Below, piece by piece: positions 55,667-64,000 of a stretch of DNA of 64,000 bases. Source of the stretch: Paracoccus sp. (in: a-proteobacteria) (GTDB lineage Bacteria > Pseudomonadota > Alphaproteobacteria > Rhodobacterales > Rhodobacteraceae); NCBI RefSeq assembly GCF_030538695.1, contig NZ_JAUNTN010000020.1, positions 1 to 64,000 on the forward strand. The letters are read 5' to 3'. Each line of letters begins with the position of its first letter. The stretch's first letter is position 1. Position numbers and translations under genes: made by a program. A model generated the notes under the pieces. That model ran no database searches, was not told where the DNA came from, and saw only the letters and a program-made list of their open reading frames with translations.

Positions 55667-57333
55667 GTGTTCTGATCCTGTTGCAAAAAATTCTGACGCA
55701 GCGCGGCCCGCAGCGCCTTGCGGCTGACCTTACCCACGGCTGTCACCTCGAAGCCGGGGGTAAAGACCACCTGATCGGGAACCTTGAAATCGGCAATGCC
55801 ACGGCTGCGGATAAAGGCCTTGATCTGCGGCGCTTTCGGCGGGGTTTCCAGCCCGTCGCGCAGGATCACAAAAGCGCAGCTCCGCTCTCCCAGATAAGGG
55901 TCGGGAATCGAGACCACCGCCGCATCGAACACATCGGGATGCGCCAGCAGGTGATCCTCGATCTCCTCGGCGGAAATCTTTTCGCCCGCGCGGTTGATAT
56001 GGTCGCCCGCCCGGCCCTGCACCACCAGATAGCCGCCCGGCAGCCGCTTCACGATGTCGCCGGTGCGGTAAAACCCGTCCGGGGTAAAGCTGCGCTGATT
56101 GGCGGCAGGTTCGGCGTAATAGGCGCGGATCGTATAAGGGCCGCGTGTCAGCAGGTGGCCGGGCTGACCATCCTCCACCGGATTGCCGTCATCATCCAGC
56201 ACCAGCACCTCATCATCAGGGCTGATCGGGCGGCCCTGCGTGCCGGTGATCAGATCTTCCGGGTCGTCCAGCCGGGTATAATTGACCAGCCCCTCGGCCA
56301 TGCCGAACACCTGCTGAAGCTGGCAGCCAAGCGCCGGACGCACCCGCGCGGCGGCCTCGGGAATGAACTTGGCCCCGCCGACCTGCAAGACCTGCAAGGA
56401 CGTCAGATCATGGCCCCCGCGTTCTGCCGCCTGCATCCACATTAGTGCCAGCGGCGGCACAACCCCGGTGATCGTCACCTTTTCGCGGGCGATCAGCGCA
56501 AGAGCAATATCCGGGCGCGGGTTCGGACACAGCACCACCCGCGCCCCGGCCCAAAGCGTGCCAAACACACCGGGCGAGCTCATCGGGAAATTATGCGCCA
56601 CCGGCAGCGCCGCCATATAGACCGAATCCGGCGTCAGCCCGCAGATCGGGGCCGAGGCCGAAAAGCTGTAGATATAGTCATCATGCGTGCGCGGGATCAG
56701 CTTGGACAGGCCGGTGCTGCCCCCGGAAATCTGCAAAAACGCCACCGCGCCGGGATCGGGCTGCGGCAGGTTTTCCGGGGCCGTCAGCCCGACCCCCAAA
56801 CTGTCAAAGCCGATGAAATCGCCCGCCTGACCCGAGACGAACACATGCATCAGCCCCGGCGCATCCGCCTGCACACGCCCTGCCAGCGCAGCGAAATCAT
56901 AGCCCTCGAAGCGGTCCACCGTCACCAGCCCGCGTGCGCCCGAGCGGGTTGCGAAATGCACCAGTTCGGTTTCCCGATGTGCGGGCAGCGCGAAAACCGG
57001 GATCAGCCCGGCCAGAAACAACCCGAACACCGCCGGAAAAAACGCCGCGACATTGGGCATTTGCACCACCACGCGATCGCCCGGCACCAGCCCCTGCGCC
57101 AGAAAGCCCCGCGCCACCTGCTCCGAACGCGCCAGCAGATCCGCATAGGTGATGCGCTGCTCACCATCCACCACCGCCAGATTATGCGGCCAGTTCCGGG
57201 CTGAACGGCGCAGCACATCGCCCATGCTCAACCCGCGCCAATAGCCCTTTTCGCGGTATCGCGCGGCAAACGCATCAGGCCAGAGCTGAACCGGCAGATC
57301 GCCAGCAGCGGGGGAAGAAAGGGGATCAGTCAT
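55663..57333 (-). CDS. entE: 2,3-Dihydroxybenzoate-AMP ligase (EntE/DhbE-like)
   Basis: A 556-residue stand-alone adenylation enzyme: DRVVVQMPNVAAFF, the phosphate loop LQISGGSTGLSKLIPRTH, LPVAHNFPMSSPG, VFGMAEGLVNYTRLDD, FYRTGDIVKRLPGGYLVVQGRAGDHINRAGEKISAEEIE and the C-terminal Lys in AVGKVSRKALR. Val in GLVNYT favours 2,3-DHB; salicylate enzymes usually have Leu there. It activates DHB with ATP and loads the aryl carrier protein. First gene of the biosynthetic operon; the GTTGACAA element is 67 bases upstream. An in-window source of DHB is missing. Confidence 0.93.
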   Translation of the reverse strand: MTDPLSSPAAGDLPVQLWPDAFAARYREKGYWRGLSMGDVLRRSARNWPHNLAVVDGEQRITYADLLARSEQVARGFLAQGLVPGDRVVVQMPNVAAFFPAVFGLFLAGLIPVFALPAHRETELVHFATRSGARGLVTVDRFEGYDFAALAGRVQADAPGLMHVFVSGQAGDFIGFDSLGVGLTAPENLPQPDPGAVAFLQISGGSTGLSKLIPRTHDDYIYSFSASAPICGLTPDSVYMAALPVAHNFPMSSPGVFGTLWAGARVVLCPNPRPDIALALIAREKVTITGVVPPLALMWMQAAERGGHDLTSLQVLQVGGAKFIPEAAARVRPALGCQLQQVFGMAEGLVNYTRLDDPEDLITGTQGRPISPDDEVLVLDDDGNPVEDGQPGHLLTRGPYTIRAYYAEPAANQRSFTPDGFYRTGDIVKRLPGGYLVVQGRAGDHINRAGEKISAEEIEDHLLAHPDVFDAAVVSIPDPYLGERSCAFVILRDGLETPPKAPQIKAFIRSRGIADFKVPDQVVFTPGFEVTAVGKVSRKALRAALRQNFLQQDQNT

Positions 57334-57400
57334 TGCAATCTCGGGCCGGATAAAGGGATGGCCCCTGCCCGGAGCCGTCCTGCTGCGCTACACATAGAAA

Positions 57401-57414
57401 GAAAAATTGTCAAC
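57401..57414 (-). promoter_or_regulatory. Shared iron-locus element, copy 3
   Basis: Minus-strand reading GTTGACAATTTTTC in the 96-base spacer between the methyltransferase stop and the ligase start. Core identical to the copies at 45729 and 50644; TTGACA may be the -35 hexamer of the biosynthetic operon. Confidence 0.55.
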
Positions 57415-57429
57415 TTTCCTTGGTGCGCT

Positions 57430-58752
57430 TTAAACGGGTGTCTCAAGGCACAAGACCGCCCGCAGCGGCGGATCGCTGCCACCCGCCAGCAGCGCGGCCA
57501 GCGTGGCCGGGTCCAGCGCCAGACCAGACCCAAACCCCGGCGCGGCAAGGGCGGGAACATCGCAATGGTTTGCGGTCAGCAACAGCCGGTTCAGCCGCGC
57601 GGCCGCACTGGCGTCGCGGACCGTCACCGCAGGATGCACCATCCGCGCCCACATCGCCATTTGCAGCACTTGATTCAGCAGGCCCGGACGACCCGAAAAC
57701 GGCGGCAAGCGTTCCAACCACGCAAAGCACCGGGGGCCTTGCGCCAAAGCCGACAGCATAGGGGAAAATAACCTCGGGTCAGCAGCAACCGGGCCGATAC
57801 GGCTGTTCAGGGCGAAATGCTGCGGCAGGCAGGTTGGCACACCGGGCAGCAAGGCCCATTCCTGCTGCCGCAGCACATCCAGATGCGCATGATCCCCAAG
57901 CGGCTGCGCGGGATGGCTGAACAGATCATAGCGCAGCGCCTGATTGCGGGCGATGTCCTTCAGCACCTCGCGCGCGGGATCAGGGGCTTGCGCGATGATG
58001 TGGGCGCAGGCCCCCGGCAAAGATGCGGCGTCGATATTCTCGACCGGGGTGGCGCTGCCGATCCAGTGCACCCCCATGGTTCGGAACAGATCGAACACCT
58101 GATTGCAGGGCAAGGCCGCGAAATCCGCCGACAGATATTCATGCGCGACATAGCCCTTGGGCGCCTGCAACAGCGAATCCAGCGTCGCCCCGGCATGAGG
58201 GTGCATCTGAAAGAACCCTGCCCCCGCGTCACGCATCGCCACCAGCGCAGCCAGCCCCTCGGCCACCGGATCAGGGCGATGGGCCAGACTGCGGAACAGC
58301 GCGTGAAACGCAGCAAAGGCAGCCCCACCCGGCGCACTCATATATTGCACCGCTGCCAGCCCGCCGGGGGCCAGATGACGGGCAATGAAATCGGCAATCG
58401 CCGTCCGCGTGGCCGGTGCCACCCATGACAGGACCCCATGGCAGGTGATATAATCGAAGCTCTCATCCACAGAAAAATCCGCAATATCAGCGTGATAAAA
58501 GCGGACATTCGACAACCCCGCCTTCGCAGCCCGATCCTGCGCCGCTGCGATATGCCCGGCGTCCAGATCAATGCCAACCACCTGCATATCCGGGTTCGCC
58601 GCCGCCAGCAGCGTGGCCCCAAAGCCGGAACCACAGCCAATCTCGCAATATCGCCGCGCAGCCGGGGCAACACGGCCCAAAGCCTCGGATACCGCACCCA
58701 TCCACAAGGGCGATTGTTCGGGGTGAAAATGTGGCGGGTAAGACAGGCTCAT
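57430..58752 (-). CDS. SAM-dependent methyltransferase with methyltransferase regulatory domain
   Basis: A 440-residue two-domain protein. N-terminal class I methyltransferase: SAM motif YCEIGCGSGFGATLLAAANP (about 34-53), acidic loop VVGIDLDAGHI, motif FDYITCHGVLSWV. The C-terminal half (from about 210, VAHEYLSADFAALPCNQVFDL) matches the predicted methyltransferase regulatory domain found in some bacterial methyltransferases of unknown target. It lies directly downstream of the TonB receptor and upstream of the biosynthetic operon, so it may modify the siderophore or its precursor, or act on another target; this is inference. AGGGAGG precedes the ATG. Confidence 0.82.
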   Translation of the reverse strand: MSLSYPPHFHPEQSPLWMGAVSEALGRVAPAARRYCEIGCGSGFGATLLAAANPDMQVVGIDLDAGHIAAAQDRAAKAGLSNVRFYHADIADFSVDESFDYITCHGVLSWVAPATRTAIADFIARHLAPGGLAAVQYMSAPGGAAFAAFHALFRSLAHRPDPVAEGLAALVAMRDAGAGFFQMHPHAGATLDSLLQAPKGYVAHEYLSADFAALPCNQVFDLFRTMGVHWIGSATPVENIDAASLPGACAHIIAQAPDPAREVLKDIARNQALRYDLFSHPAQPLGDHAHLDVLRQQEWALLPGVPTCLPQHFALNSRIGPVAADPRLFSPMLSALAQGPRCFAWLERLPPFSGRPGLLNQVLQMAMWARMVHPAVTVRDASAAARLNRLLLTANHCDVPALAAPGFGSGLALDPATLAALLAGGSDPPLRAVLCLETPV

Positions 58753-58768
58753 CGGTGCCTCCCTGACA

Positions 58769-58793
58769 GCCCGCCCGACAGCGCCGGGCGGGC
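58769..58793 (-). other. GC-rich hairpin between receptor and methyltransferase genes
   Basis: Perfect nine-base stem GCCCGCCCG / CGGGCGGGC, loop of seven, eight bases after the receptor stop. No T run follows on the minus strand, so it may stabilise the receptor mRNA or reduce read-through into the methyltransferase. Confidence 0.6.
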
Positions 58794-58801
58794 ATCTGCG
58801 G

Positions 58802-61033
58802 TCAGAACGTCTTGTTCAGAGAGATATAGAACGCCCGTCCCGGCTCGTTAAAGGTATTCGCGCCGCCGCTGGTCTCGGTCCGATACAATTGCTTGTCGAA
58901 CAGATTGGTCACACCAGCCGAGACGCGCACATTGTCCGTCGCATCCCAGCGCGTGCCAAGGTTCACCAGCGTATAACCGCCGCGATCATTGGTTTCCCCA
59001 AGATCGGCGCTGGTAAAGGCGTTGATCCCGTTTGACTTGATCGGCCCGTAATGGGTCGCGGACAGCATGACCATCAGATCATCACGCACCTCCCAGTCGA
59101 GCGAGGCGTTGATCGTGTAATCCGGCACCAGACTCAGCGGCTGGCCGGTCGCCTTGATGCGGGAATCCAGCATATAGGTAAAGTTGGTGTTCAGCGCCAA
59201 GGTTTCGGTCAGCGGGGTGGCAAAATTGCCCTCCAGCCCCTCGATCACCGCCGGGCCGGTATTTTCCCAGCGGAACAGGCGGTTGGTCGTCGCATCGGGG
59301 TTGTTCTGGATCTGGCCCGACTGGATCTTGTTCTTGTAATCATTGTGGAAATAGGTCAGCGAGGCCGTCATGCCGCTGTCGCCCTCATAGGCGATACCGA
59401 TTTCCTTGTTCAGACTGATCTCAGCATCCAGATCCGGGTTGCCCATGACATAGCACGGCCCCGACAGGCGCACGCCGTCCACCCAGGGACAGCCATTGCC
59501 CATCGTCGAATAGACATAGTTCGGGTTCAACTGGAACAGGTTTGGTGCCTTGAACGCACGCGCCACCCCCAGTTTCATCGTCCAGTTCTCATCGAAGCGA
59601 TATTCCGCATTCAGGCTGGGCGACAGGTTGGTGCCAAAGGTATCGCTATGGTCAAAGCGCAGCCCCGGCGTCAGGGTCAGCTTGTCATCCCATTCGATGT
59701 TTGCCTCGGCATACAGCCCCAGCAGGATCTGTTTGGTTTTGGCATCGCGCTGCGTGGGGTCGTTGCTGGTATCATCCACAATGATCGTATCCGGCAGGGT
59801 GACGGTGGTTGAAACCGCGTCATCCATGAACTCGCCGCGCAACTCGGCCCCAAGCGTCACGTTCGAGGTTTTTCCACCAAGCGTCATCGGCAGCGACCAT
59901 TCGGTTTTCGCCGCAAGATTTTCCAGACCGATAGTGCGATATTCCGAGGCATCATTGGTGCCGTCGCCATCCGTATCGACGCAAAAGTTGATCCGCCCCT
60001 CGCCGCTGCCGCCGGTGCCTTCGCACAGCCGGGTGTTCGAGGTGCTTTCATATTGCAGATAGCTGTTGGATTCCCCGAAATCATATTCGCCACGATGGGT
60101 CGCGCTGAACGTGCGGCGATACATGCGGTTGGTTTCCTGACCATGCAGGGATTCGGTCAGCTCGCTCATCGAACCAAGCTGCGAATCACCCGCATAGCGG
60201 TTGCCCTGACGCGAGAAGTTCGCCTCGAAATCAATCACATGACCCGGTGCCGCATCCCATGACAGCAACGCGCCAAGATCCTTGTTGATGACCCCTTCAC
60301 GCCCGGCCAGCAGGGTGCCGTCCACCTCCTCGGCGGCGGCGGCGTTGATGTCCAGCGCGTCGGGGTTGGACTTGTTGTAATTGCCGTTCAGACGAAAGGT
60401 CAGCCGCTCACCCGCCGGACCGGCCACCATGAAATTGGTCCGTGCAGTGCTGCCTTCGGCGCTGCCCTCGGGGCGGTTGTAATGCACGCCCACCTGCGCG
60501 GTGAACGTATCGGGGCGCTTGGTGATGATATTGACCACACCGCCCGAAGCCCCCGAGCCATAACGCGCCGCCGCCGGGCCGCGCAGAACCTCGATCCGCT
60601 CGATCAGTTCGGGGGCAACCCAGTTGGAATCGCCGCGGGTGTCGCGCTCACCGCCGCGGCCCATCTTGACCGCATTGCGCGAGGTGACGGGCTTGCCGTC
60701 AATCAGGATCAGGGTGTTTTCCGGCCCCATACCGCGCAGGTCAATCTGGCGCTGGTTGCCGCGCTGACCGCTCGCAGTCGAGCCGGTCAGGTTCACCCCC
60801 GGCATCTTGCGCACGGCTTCGGCAATGTCATTGACGACCGGCTGCTTTTCCAGATCCTCGGCGCTGATATTGGACACGCCAAGCGCCTGTTTGATCTGTT
60901 CCTCGGCGGTCAGAACGATGGTTTCCAGAACCACCGGATCTTCGGCCGTCTGAGCCTGCGCCACAAAAGGCGAGGTCGTCAGAAGCAAAGTGAAAGCCGT
61001 GCCAGAGCACAACCGCGCGCGCATCGTCGCCAT
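58802..61033 (-). CDS. TonB-dependent catecholate siderophore receptor (FepA-type)
   Basis: A 743-residue outer-membrane receptor. Signal peptide (SGTAFTLLLTTSPFVAQAQ), TonB box region VVLETIVLTA, plug domain about 50-170 (RQIDLRGMGPENTLILIDGKPV, EVLRGPAAARYGSGASGGVVNIITK) and a 22-strand-type barrel ending in Phe (FYISLNKTF). Like FepA/PfeA it has Cys-paired extracellular loops: LCEGTGGSGEGRINFCVDTDGDGTND, with a calcium-site-like DTDGDGTND, and NGCPWVDGVRLSGPCYVMGN. It would import ferric catecholates. ATG 61033 (AGGGA upstream) was preferred; a TTG at 61039 is in frame. Confidence 0.93.
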   Translation of the reverse strand: MATMRARLCSGTAFTLLLTTSPFVAQAQTAEDPVVLETIVLTAEEQIKQALGVSNISAEDLEKQPVVNDIAEAVRKMPGVNLTGSTASGQRGNQRQIDLRGMGPENTLILIDGKPVTSRNAVKMGRGGERDTRGDSNWVAPELIERIEVLRGPAAARYGSGASGGVVNIITKRPDTFTAQVGVHYNRPEGSAEGSTARTNFMVAGPAGERLTFRLNGNYNKSNPDALDINAAAAEEVDGTLLAGREGVINKDLGALLSWDAAPGHVIDFEANFSRQGNRYAGDSQLGSMSELTESLHGQETNRMYRRTFSATHRGEYDFGESNSYLQYESTSNTRLCEGTGGSGEGRINFCVDTDGDGTNDASEYRTIGLENLAAKTEWSLPMTLGGKTSNVTLGAELRGEFMDDAVSTTVTLPDTIIVDDTSNDPTQRDAKTKQILLGLYAEANIEWDDKLTLTPGLRFDHSDTFGTNLSPSLNAEYRFDENWTMKLGVARAFKAPNLFQLNPNYVYSTMGNGCPWVDGVRLSGPCYVMGNPDLDAEISLNKEIGIAYEGDSGMTASLTYFHNDYKNKIQSGQIQNNPDATTNRLFRWENTGPAVIEGLEGNFATPLTETLALNTNFTYMLDSRIKATGQPLSLVPDYTINASLDWEVRDDLMVMLSATHYGPIKSNGINAFTSADLGETNDRGGYTLVNLGTRWDATDNVRVSAGVTNLFDKQLYRTETSGGANTFNEPGRAFYISLNKTF

Positions 61034-61123
61034 CGTCAAAATCCCTGTTCAGTGATATGCGGGCTGGCTTGCGCTGGCGGTCGCTGCCTTAGAGCATGGC
61101 AGACCAGGGTGTTCAAGAATAAT

Positions 61124-61138
61124 TGATGACAAAAACGC
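61124..61138. promoter_or_regulatory. Degenerate copy of the iron-locus element near the receptor promoter
   Basis: GATGACAAAAACGC (one mismatch to the GTTGACAA core) about 92 bases upstream of the receptor start, in opposite orientation to that gene. Adjacent AT-rich sequence TTCAAGAATAATTG could be part of the promoter. Tentative. Confidence 0.25.
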
Positions 61139-61187
61139 TCAGCATCCTATCAGGCATCCTCATCGTGACGAAAATGCGACAGCCGGA

Positions 61188-62495
61188 TCAGATCCCCAAT
61201 CGGTCCCGCAGGCTGAACCACGTCATACCCGCAACCAGCATCGGCCAGCGGAATGCCGCCCCGCCGGGAAAGGCCGGCATCGGCAGGCTGGCCATCAGGT
61301 CGAAACCCGCACCCTGCCCCATGACCGCCTGCGCCATCTGCCGCCCGGCAAGGCTGGCCAGCGCCACACCATGCCCCGAGAACCCCGCCGCCGACAGCGC
61401 ATTAGGTGCAAGCCGCTGAAAACAGGGCATCCGGTTCATGGTAATCGCCAACGTGCCGCCCCAGGCATGGGTCAGGCGCACACCCTGCAATTGCGGATAC
61501 AGCGTTTCCAAAGGTTTGCGCACCTTGGCCGCAATGTCACGCGGAAAGCGATAGCCCAGCGTCTCGCCGCCGCCAAAGATCAGCCGGTCGCCGTCCATCC
61601 GCCAGTAATTCACCACAAAACGGGTATCATGCACAGCGATGTTACGGGTCAGCACCTGCGCCGCACGGTCGCCCAAGGGTTCGGTCACGGCGATGTAATT
61701 GTTGATCGGCATGACACGCGCCGCAATCTTGCCCGACAGCCCACCCGCATAGCCGTTCAGCGCCAGAATGACATGATCGCAGGTGATCCGTCCGTGTTCC
61801 GTCGCCACCACCGTCTTGCCAGTCGCGCGGTCGGCATGGTCAATCCGATGCACCCATGAGCGGTCATAGATCCGCGCCCCTGCCGCCACCGCCAGCCGCG
61901 CCATGCCAAGCGCGTGGTTCAGTGGGTGCAGATGCCCTGCGCCCAGGTCCAACTCTCCGCCGCAGAACCCTGCCGCCGGGACCATGGCACGGAAATCATC
62001 AGCACCATGCAGGCTGATCTGGTCATAGCCGTAATCCCGCGCCAGCCGGTCGATCATCCGCCGGGCGTGATCCAGTTCCGCAGGCTTGCGGAACGCATGG
62101 GCCACACCGGGATGAAACGTCACCCCGGATCGCGCGGCCAGATCTCGGGTCAGGGCCTTGGCCTCTTCGGCCATATCCCAAAGCGCACGGCTGCGGTCGC
62201 GCCCGACCAGTTTTTCCAGATCATCCACATCCAGCCGCTGACCCGAACCGACCTGTCCGCCATTGCGCCCCGAGGCCCCGAAACCCACGCGATGCGCCTC
62301 GACCAGCGCAACATCGACGCCCGCCTCGGCCAGATGCAGCGCCGCCGACAGGCCGGTATAGCCGCCGCCGATGACCACCACATCCGCCCGCGCCGCGCCG
62401 CGCAAGGGCGTAGCATCCGGCGCGGCATCACGGGTTTCGGCATACCAGCCGGGCGGGTATTCGCCGCGACGGTCATTGGCGAACAGCAGGTTCAT
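61188..62495 (-). CDS. puuB: FAD-dependent oxidoreductase, gamma-glutamylputrescine oxidase-like
   Basis: A 435-residue DAO-fold flavoenzyme. The N-terminal EYPPGWYAETRDAA is typical of PuuB; FAD fold ADVVVIGGGYTGLSAALHLAEAG (about 38-60), GFGASGRNGGQVGSGQR, and the C-terminal FSGHGVALASLAGRQMAQAV. It would oxidise a gamma-glutamylated amine to the aldehyde with release of ammonia or amine and H2O2. It follows the PuuA-like gene by three bases. The true amine substrate is not known. Confidence 0.88.
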   Translation of the reverse strand: MNLLFANDRRGEYPPGWYAETRDAAPDATPLRGAARADVVVIGGGYTGLSAALHLAEAGVDVALVEAHRVGFGASGRNGGQVGSGQRLDVDDLEKLVGRDRSRALWDMAEEAKALTRDLAARSGVTFHPGVAHAFRKPAELDHARRMIDRLARDYGYDQISLHGADDFRAMVPAAGFCGGELDLGAGHLHPLNHALGMARLAVAAGARIYDRSWVHRIDHADRATGKTVVATEHGRITCDHVILALNGYAGGLSGKIAARVMPINNYIAVTEPLGDRAAQVLTRNIAVHDTRFVVNYWRMDGDRLIFGGGETLGYRFPRDIAAKVRKPLETLYPQLQGVRLTHAWGGTLAITMNRMPCFQRLAPNALSAAGFSGHGVALASLAGRQMAQAVMGQGAGFDLMASLPMPAFPGGAAFRWPMLVAGMTWFSLRDRLGI

Positions 62496-62498
62496 GCG

Positions 62499-63857
62499 TC
62501 ACACGTTCAACAGCAGATGTTCCCGTTCCCACGGGCTGATAACCTGAAGGAACTCTTTGTATTCATTGCGCTTGACCGACTCATAAACGGCGACGAACTC
62601 GGCCCCCATGACCTCGCGCATGGGGGCGCTTTCGACCATCAGATCCAGCGCATCGCCCAGCGTCAGCGGCAGCTCGTCCTCGGACATATAGGCATCACCC
62701 AGACATTCCGCACGCGGGGCCTCGGCCTCGACCAACCCAAGATAGCCGCAGGCAAGCGAGGCCGCCAGCCCCAGATAGGGGTTGCAATCCATCCCCGCCA
62801 GCCGGTTTTCAACCCGCCGCGCCTCGGGCGCGGAAATCGGCACCCGCAGCCCGGTGGTGCGGTTATCGCGCCCCCATTCCAGATTGATAGGTGCCGCGAA
62901 ATCAGGAACATAGCGGCGATAGCTGTTCACATAAGGAGCCAGAAACGCCACCGCCGCCGGCAAATGCCGCTGCATCCCGCCGATGAAATGCAGGAAAGCG
63001 TCAGTCTCGCGCCCCTCGGCATCGGAAAACAGATTGCGCCCGGTTTTCATATCCACGACGGAATGGTGAATATGCATCGCGGAACCCGGCTCACCCTCGA
63101 TCGGCTTGGCCATGAAGGTGGCGAAACAGTCATGGCGCAACGCGGCCTCGCGGATCAGGCGCTTGAAAAAGAAAATCTCGTCGGCCAGCGCCACCGGGTC
63201 GCCGTGGTTCAGGTTAATCTCGATCTGGCCCGCGCCACCCTCTTGCAAAATCCCGTCGATTTCAAAGCCCTGCGCCTCGGCAAAGTCGTAAATATCGTCA
63301 ATCACCTTGCCATATTCATCGACCGCCGACATGGAATAGGCCTGCTTGCCCTGCGCCCGCCGCCCGCTGCGGCCCATCGGCGGAATAATCGGCTGGTTCG
63401 GGTCGATGTTGCGGGCGACCAGAAAGAACTCCATCTCGGGGGCGACAATGGGCTTCCAGCCGCGCGCCTGATACAGCCCGACGATGCGTTTCAGCACATT
63501 GCGCGGCGCGACCGGCACCGGCTGGCCCGCCTGATCCAGCACGTCATGGATCACTTGCAGCGTACAATCCGCCGTCCAGGGTGCCGCGGTCGTGGTCGAG
63601 AAATCCGGCACCATCACCATATCGGGTTCGGTAAAGGCACCCGCCGGATTATCCGCCCATTCCCCGGTGATCGTCTGCAAAAAGATCGAGTTCGGCAGGA
63701 AAAAGCTGTCCTGACGGGCAAATTTGGATGCGGGCATCGCCTTGCCCCGCGCCACGCCGGCAATGTCAGGAACGATACATTCGACCTCATCCAGCCGCAC
63801 GCCATGGACATAATCACGCGCGGGTTTCGGGGCCTTGTCCAGCCAGTTCGGGGTCAT
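62499..63857 (-). CDS. puuA: Glutamine synthetase-family gamma-glutamylpolyamine synthetase
   Basis: A 452-residue GS-fold ligase: ECIVPDIAGVARGKAMPASKF, PEMEFFLVARN, EGGAGQIEINLNHGDP, GSAMHIHHSVVD, NRTTGLRVPISAPEARRVENRLAG, CNPYLGLAASLACGYLG. It would join glutamate to putrescine or a related amine with ATP, the first step of the Puu route. Paired with a PuuB-like oxidase. It is a clear paralogue of the ligase at 42116, but differs in segments such as RSGRRAQGKQAYSMSAVDEYG. ATGA overlap with the gene upstream. Confidence 0.9.
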   Translation of the reverse strand: MTPNWLDKAPKPARDYVHGVRLDEVECIVPDIAGVARGKAMPASKFARQDSFFLPNSIFLQTITGEWADNPAGAFTEPDMVMVPDFSTTTAAPWTADCTLQVIHDVLDQAGQPVPVAPRNVLKRIVGLYQARGWKPIVAPEMEFFLVARNIDPNQPIIPPMGRSGRRAQGKQAYSMSAVDEYGKVIDDIYDFAEAQGFEIDGILQEGGAGQIEINLNHGDPVALADEIFFFKRLIREAALRHDCFATFMAKPIEGEPGSAMHIHHSVVDMKTGRNLFSDAEGRETDAFLHFIGGMQRHLPAAVAFLAPYVNSYRRYVPDFAAPINLEWGRDNRTTGLRVPISAPEARRVENRLAGMDCNPYLGLAASLACGYLGLVEAEAPRAECLGDAYMSEDELPLTLGDALDLMVESAPMREVMGAEFVAVYESVKRNEYKEFLQVISPWEREHLLLNV

Positions 63858-64000
63858 GCGGCGGCCCTTTCCTGTTTGAAAAACGCCTCGATCCTGTCGG
63901 CCAGAACGGTGCGGTCCTTGCCCTCGGCCAACCGCGCCCGCGCCTCCTCGACCAGCGCCGGGGGCACCGAGGCCGAACGATGCGCGATCAGCCCGGCGAT
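63854..64000 (-). CDS. 3' end of a gene upstream of puuA, possibly a class I glutamine amidotransferase
   Basis: Only the last 48 residues are in the window: IAGLIAHRSASVPPALVEEA and on to the end RIEAFFKQERAAA, stop overlapping the puuA start (ATGA). The pattern and operon position fit the C-terminus of type 1 glutamine amidotransferase / gamma-glutamyl-GABA hydrolase-like proteins often beside puuA, but the catalytic residues lie outside, so the family is a guess. That an open reading frame ends here is clear. Confidence 0.45.
   Translation of the reverse strand: MAGLIAHRSASVPPALVEEARARLAEGKDRTVLADRIEAFFKQERAAA

Noticed and set aside
1..64000. CRISPR arrays, insertion sequences, prophage, defence islands or tRNA/rRNA genes
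   Set aside because: No regularly spaced repeats, transposase or integrase motifs, or RNA gene signatures were found; intergenic spaces are short and mostly explained by promoters and hairpins.

Overview
High-GC DNA, densely packed, with ATGA start/stop overlaps between neighbouring genes and protein sequences typical of Rhodobacteraceae. The gene content points to an alphaproteobacterium close to Paracoccus/Rhodobacter: a fused pntA, a CTP synthase gene behind secG, a DksA-like protein beside lepA, DUF1045, and a Rhodobacteraceae-style intergenic repeat. This placement is an inference from gene content. No rRNA, tRNA, CRISPR array, transposase or phage gene was seen.

Layout. 1-4371: envelope genes, namely a ketosynthase (cut by the left edge), an acyl carrier protein, LpxD, a YcbB-type L,D-transpeptidase and, divergently, a DUF882/M15-type peptidase. 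4501-9062: a tight four-gene nucleotide-sugar operon (ColD-like PLP enzyme, Gmd, ManC, Fcl/ColC) that reads as a GDP-colitose-type pathway. 9108-37930: mostly housekeeping genes (pntAB, pepN, nadK, glyA, lepA, corA, proC, cobC/cobQ, secG, pyrG, ppk2) mixed with small hypothetical, membrane and stress proteins. 37931-43456: small proteins, then a polar-amino-acid ABC importer (ATPase, binding protein, two permeases) whose last gene is a glutamine-synthetase-family gamma-glutamyl ligase. 43463-45733: a FUSC-like membrane protein and an MFS transporter.

45729-61140 is the most distinctive part, a catecholate siderophore island. It holds a YncE-like secreted beta-propeller; an iron-siderophore ABC importer (binding protein, permease, ATPase) that carries fosX as its last gene; a divergent cytoplasmic siderophore-esterase-like hydrolase; a biosynthetic operon (EntE-like 2,3-dihydroxybenzoate ligase, stand-alone aryl carrier protein, EntF-like NRPS with the exact serine specificity code); and a FepA-type TonB receptor followed by a two-domain SAM methyltransferase. 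Three of the promoters share a GTTGACAA element. The genes for making 2,3-dihydroxybenzoate (entA/B/C) and a phosphopantetheinyl transferase are not in the window. 61188-64000 holds a Puu-type amine catabolism cluster (PuuB-like oxidase, PuuA-like ligase, and the 3' end of a third gene cut by the right edge).

How the genes work together: activated DHB would pass from the ligase to the aryl carrier protein, be condensed with serine by the NRPS and be cyclised by its thioesterase. The ferric product would return through the TonB receptor and the ABC importer, and the esterase would open it to release iron. The methyltransferase and FosX are the unexplained additions. Many very long open frames antisense to pntAB, pepN, pyrG and the NRPS are GC-bias shadows and are not annotated.
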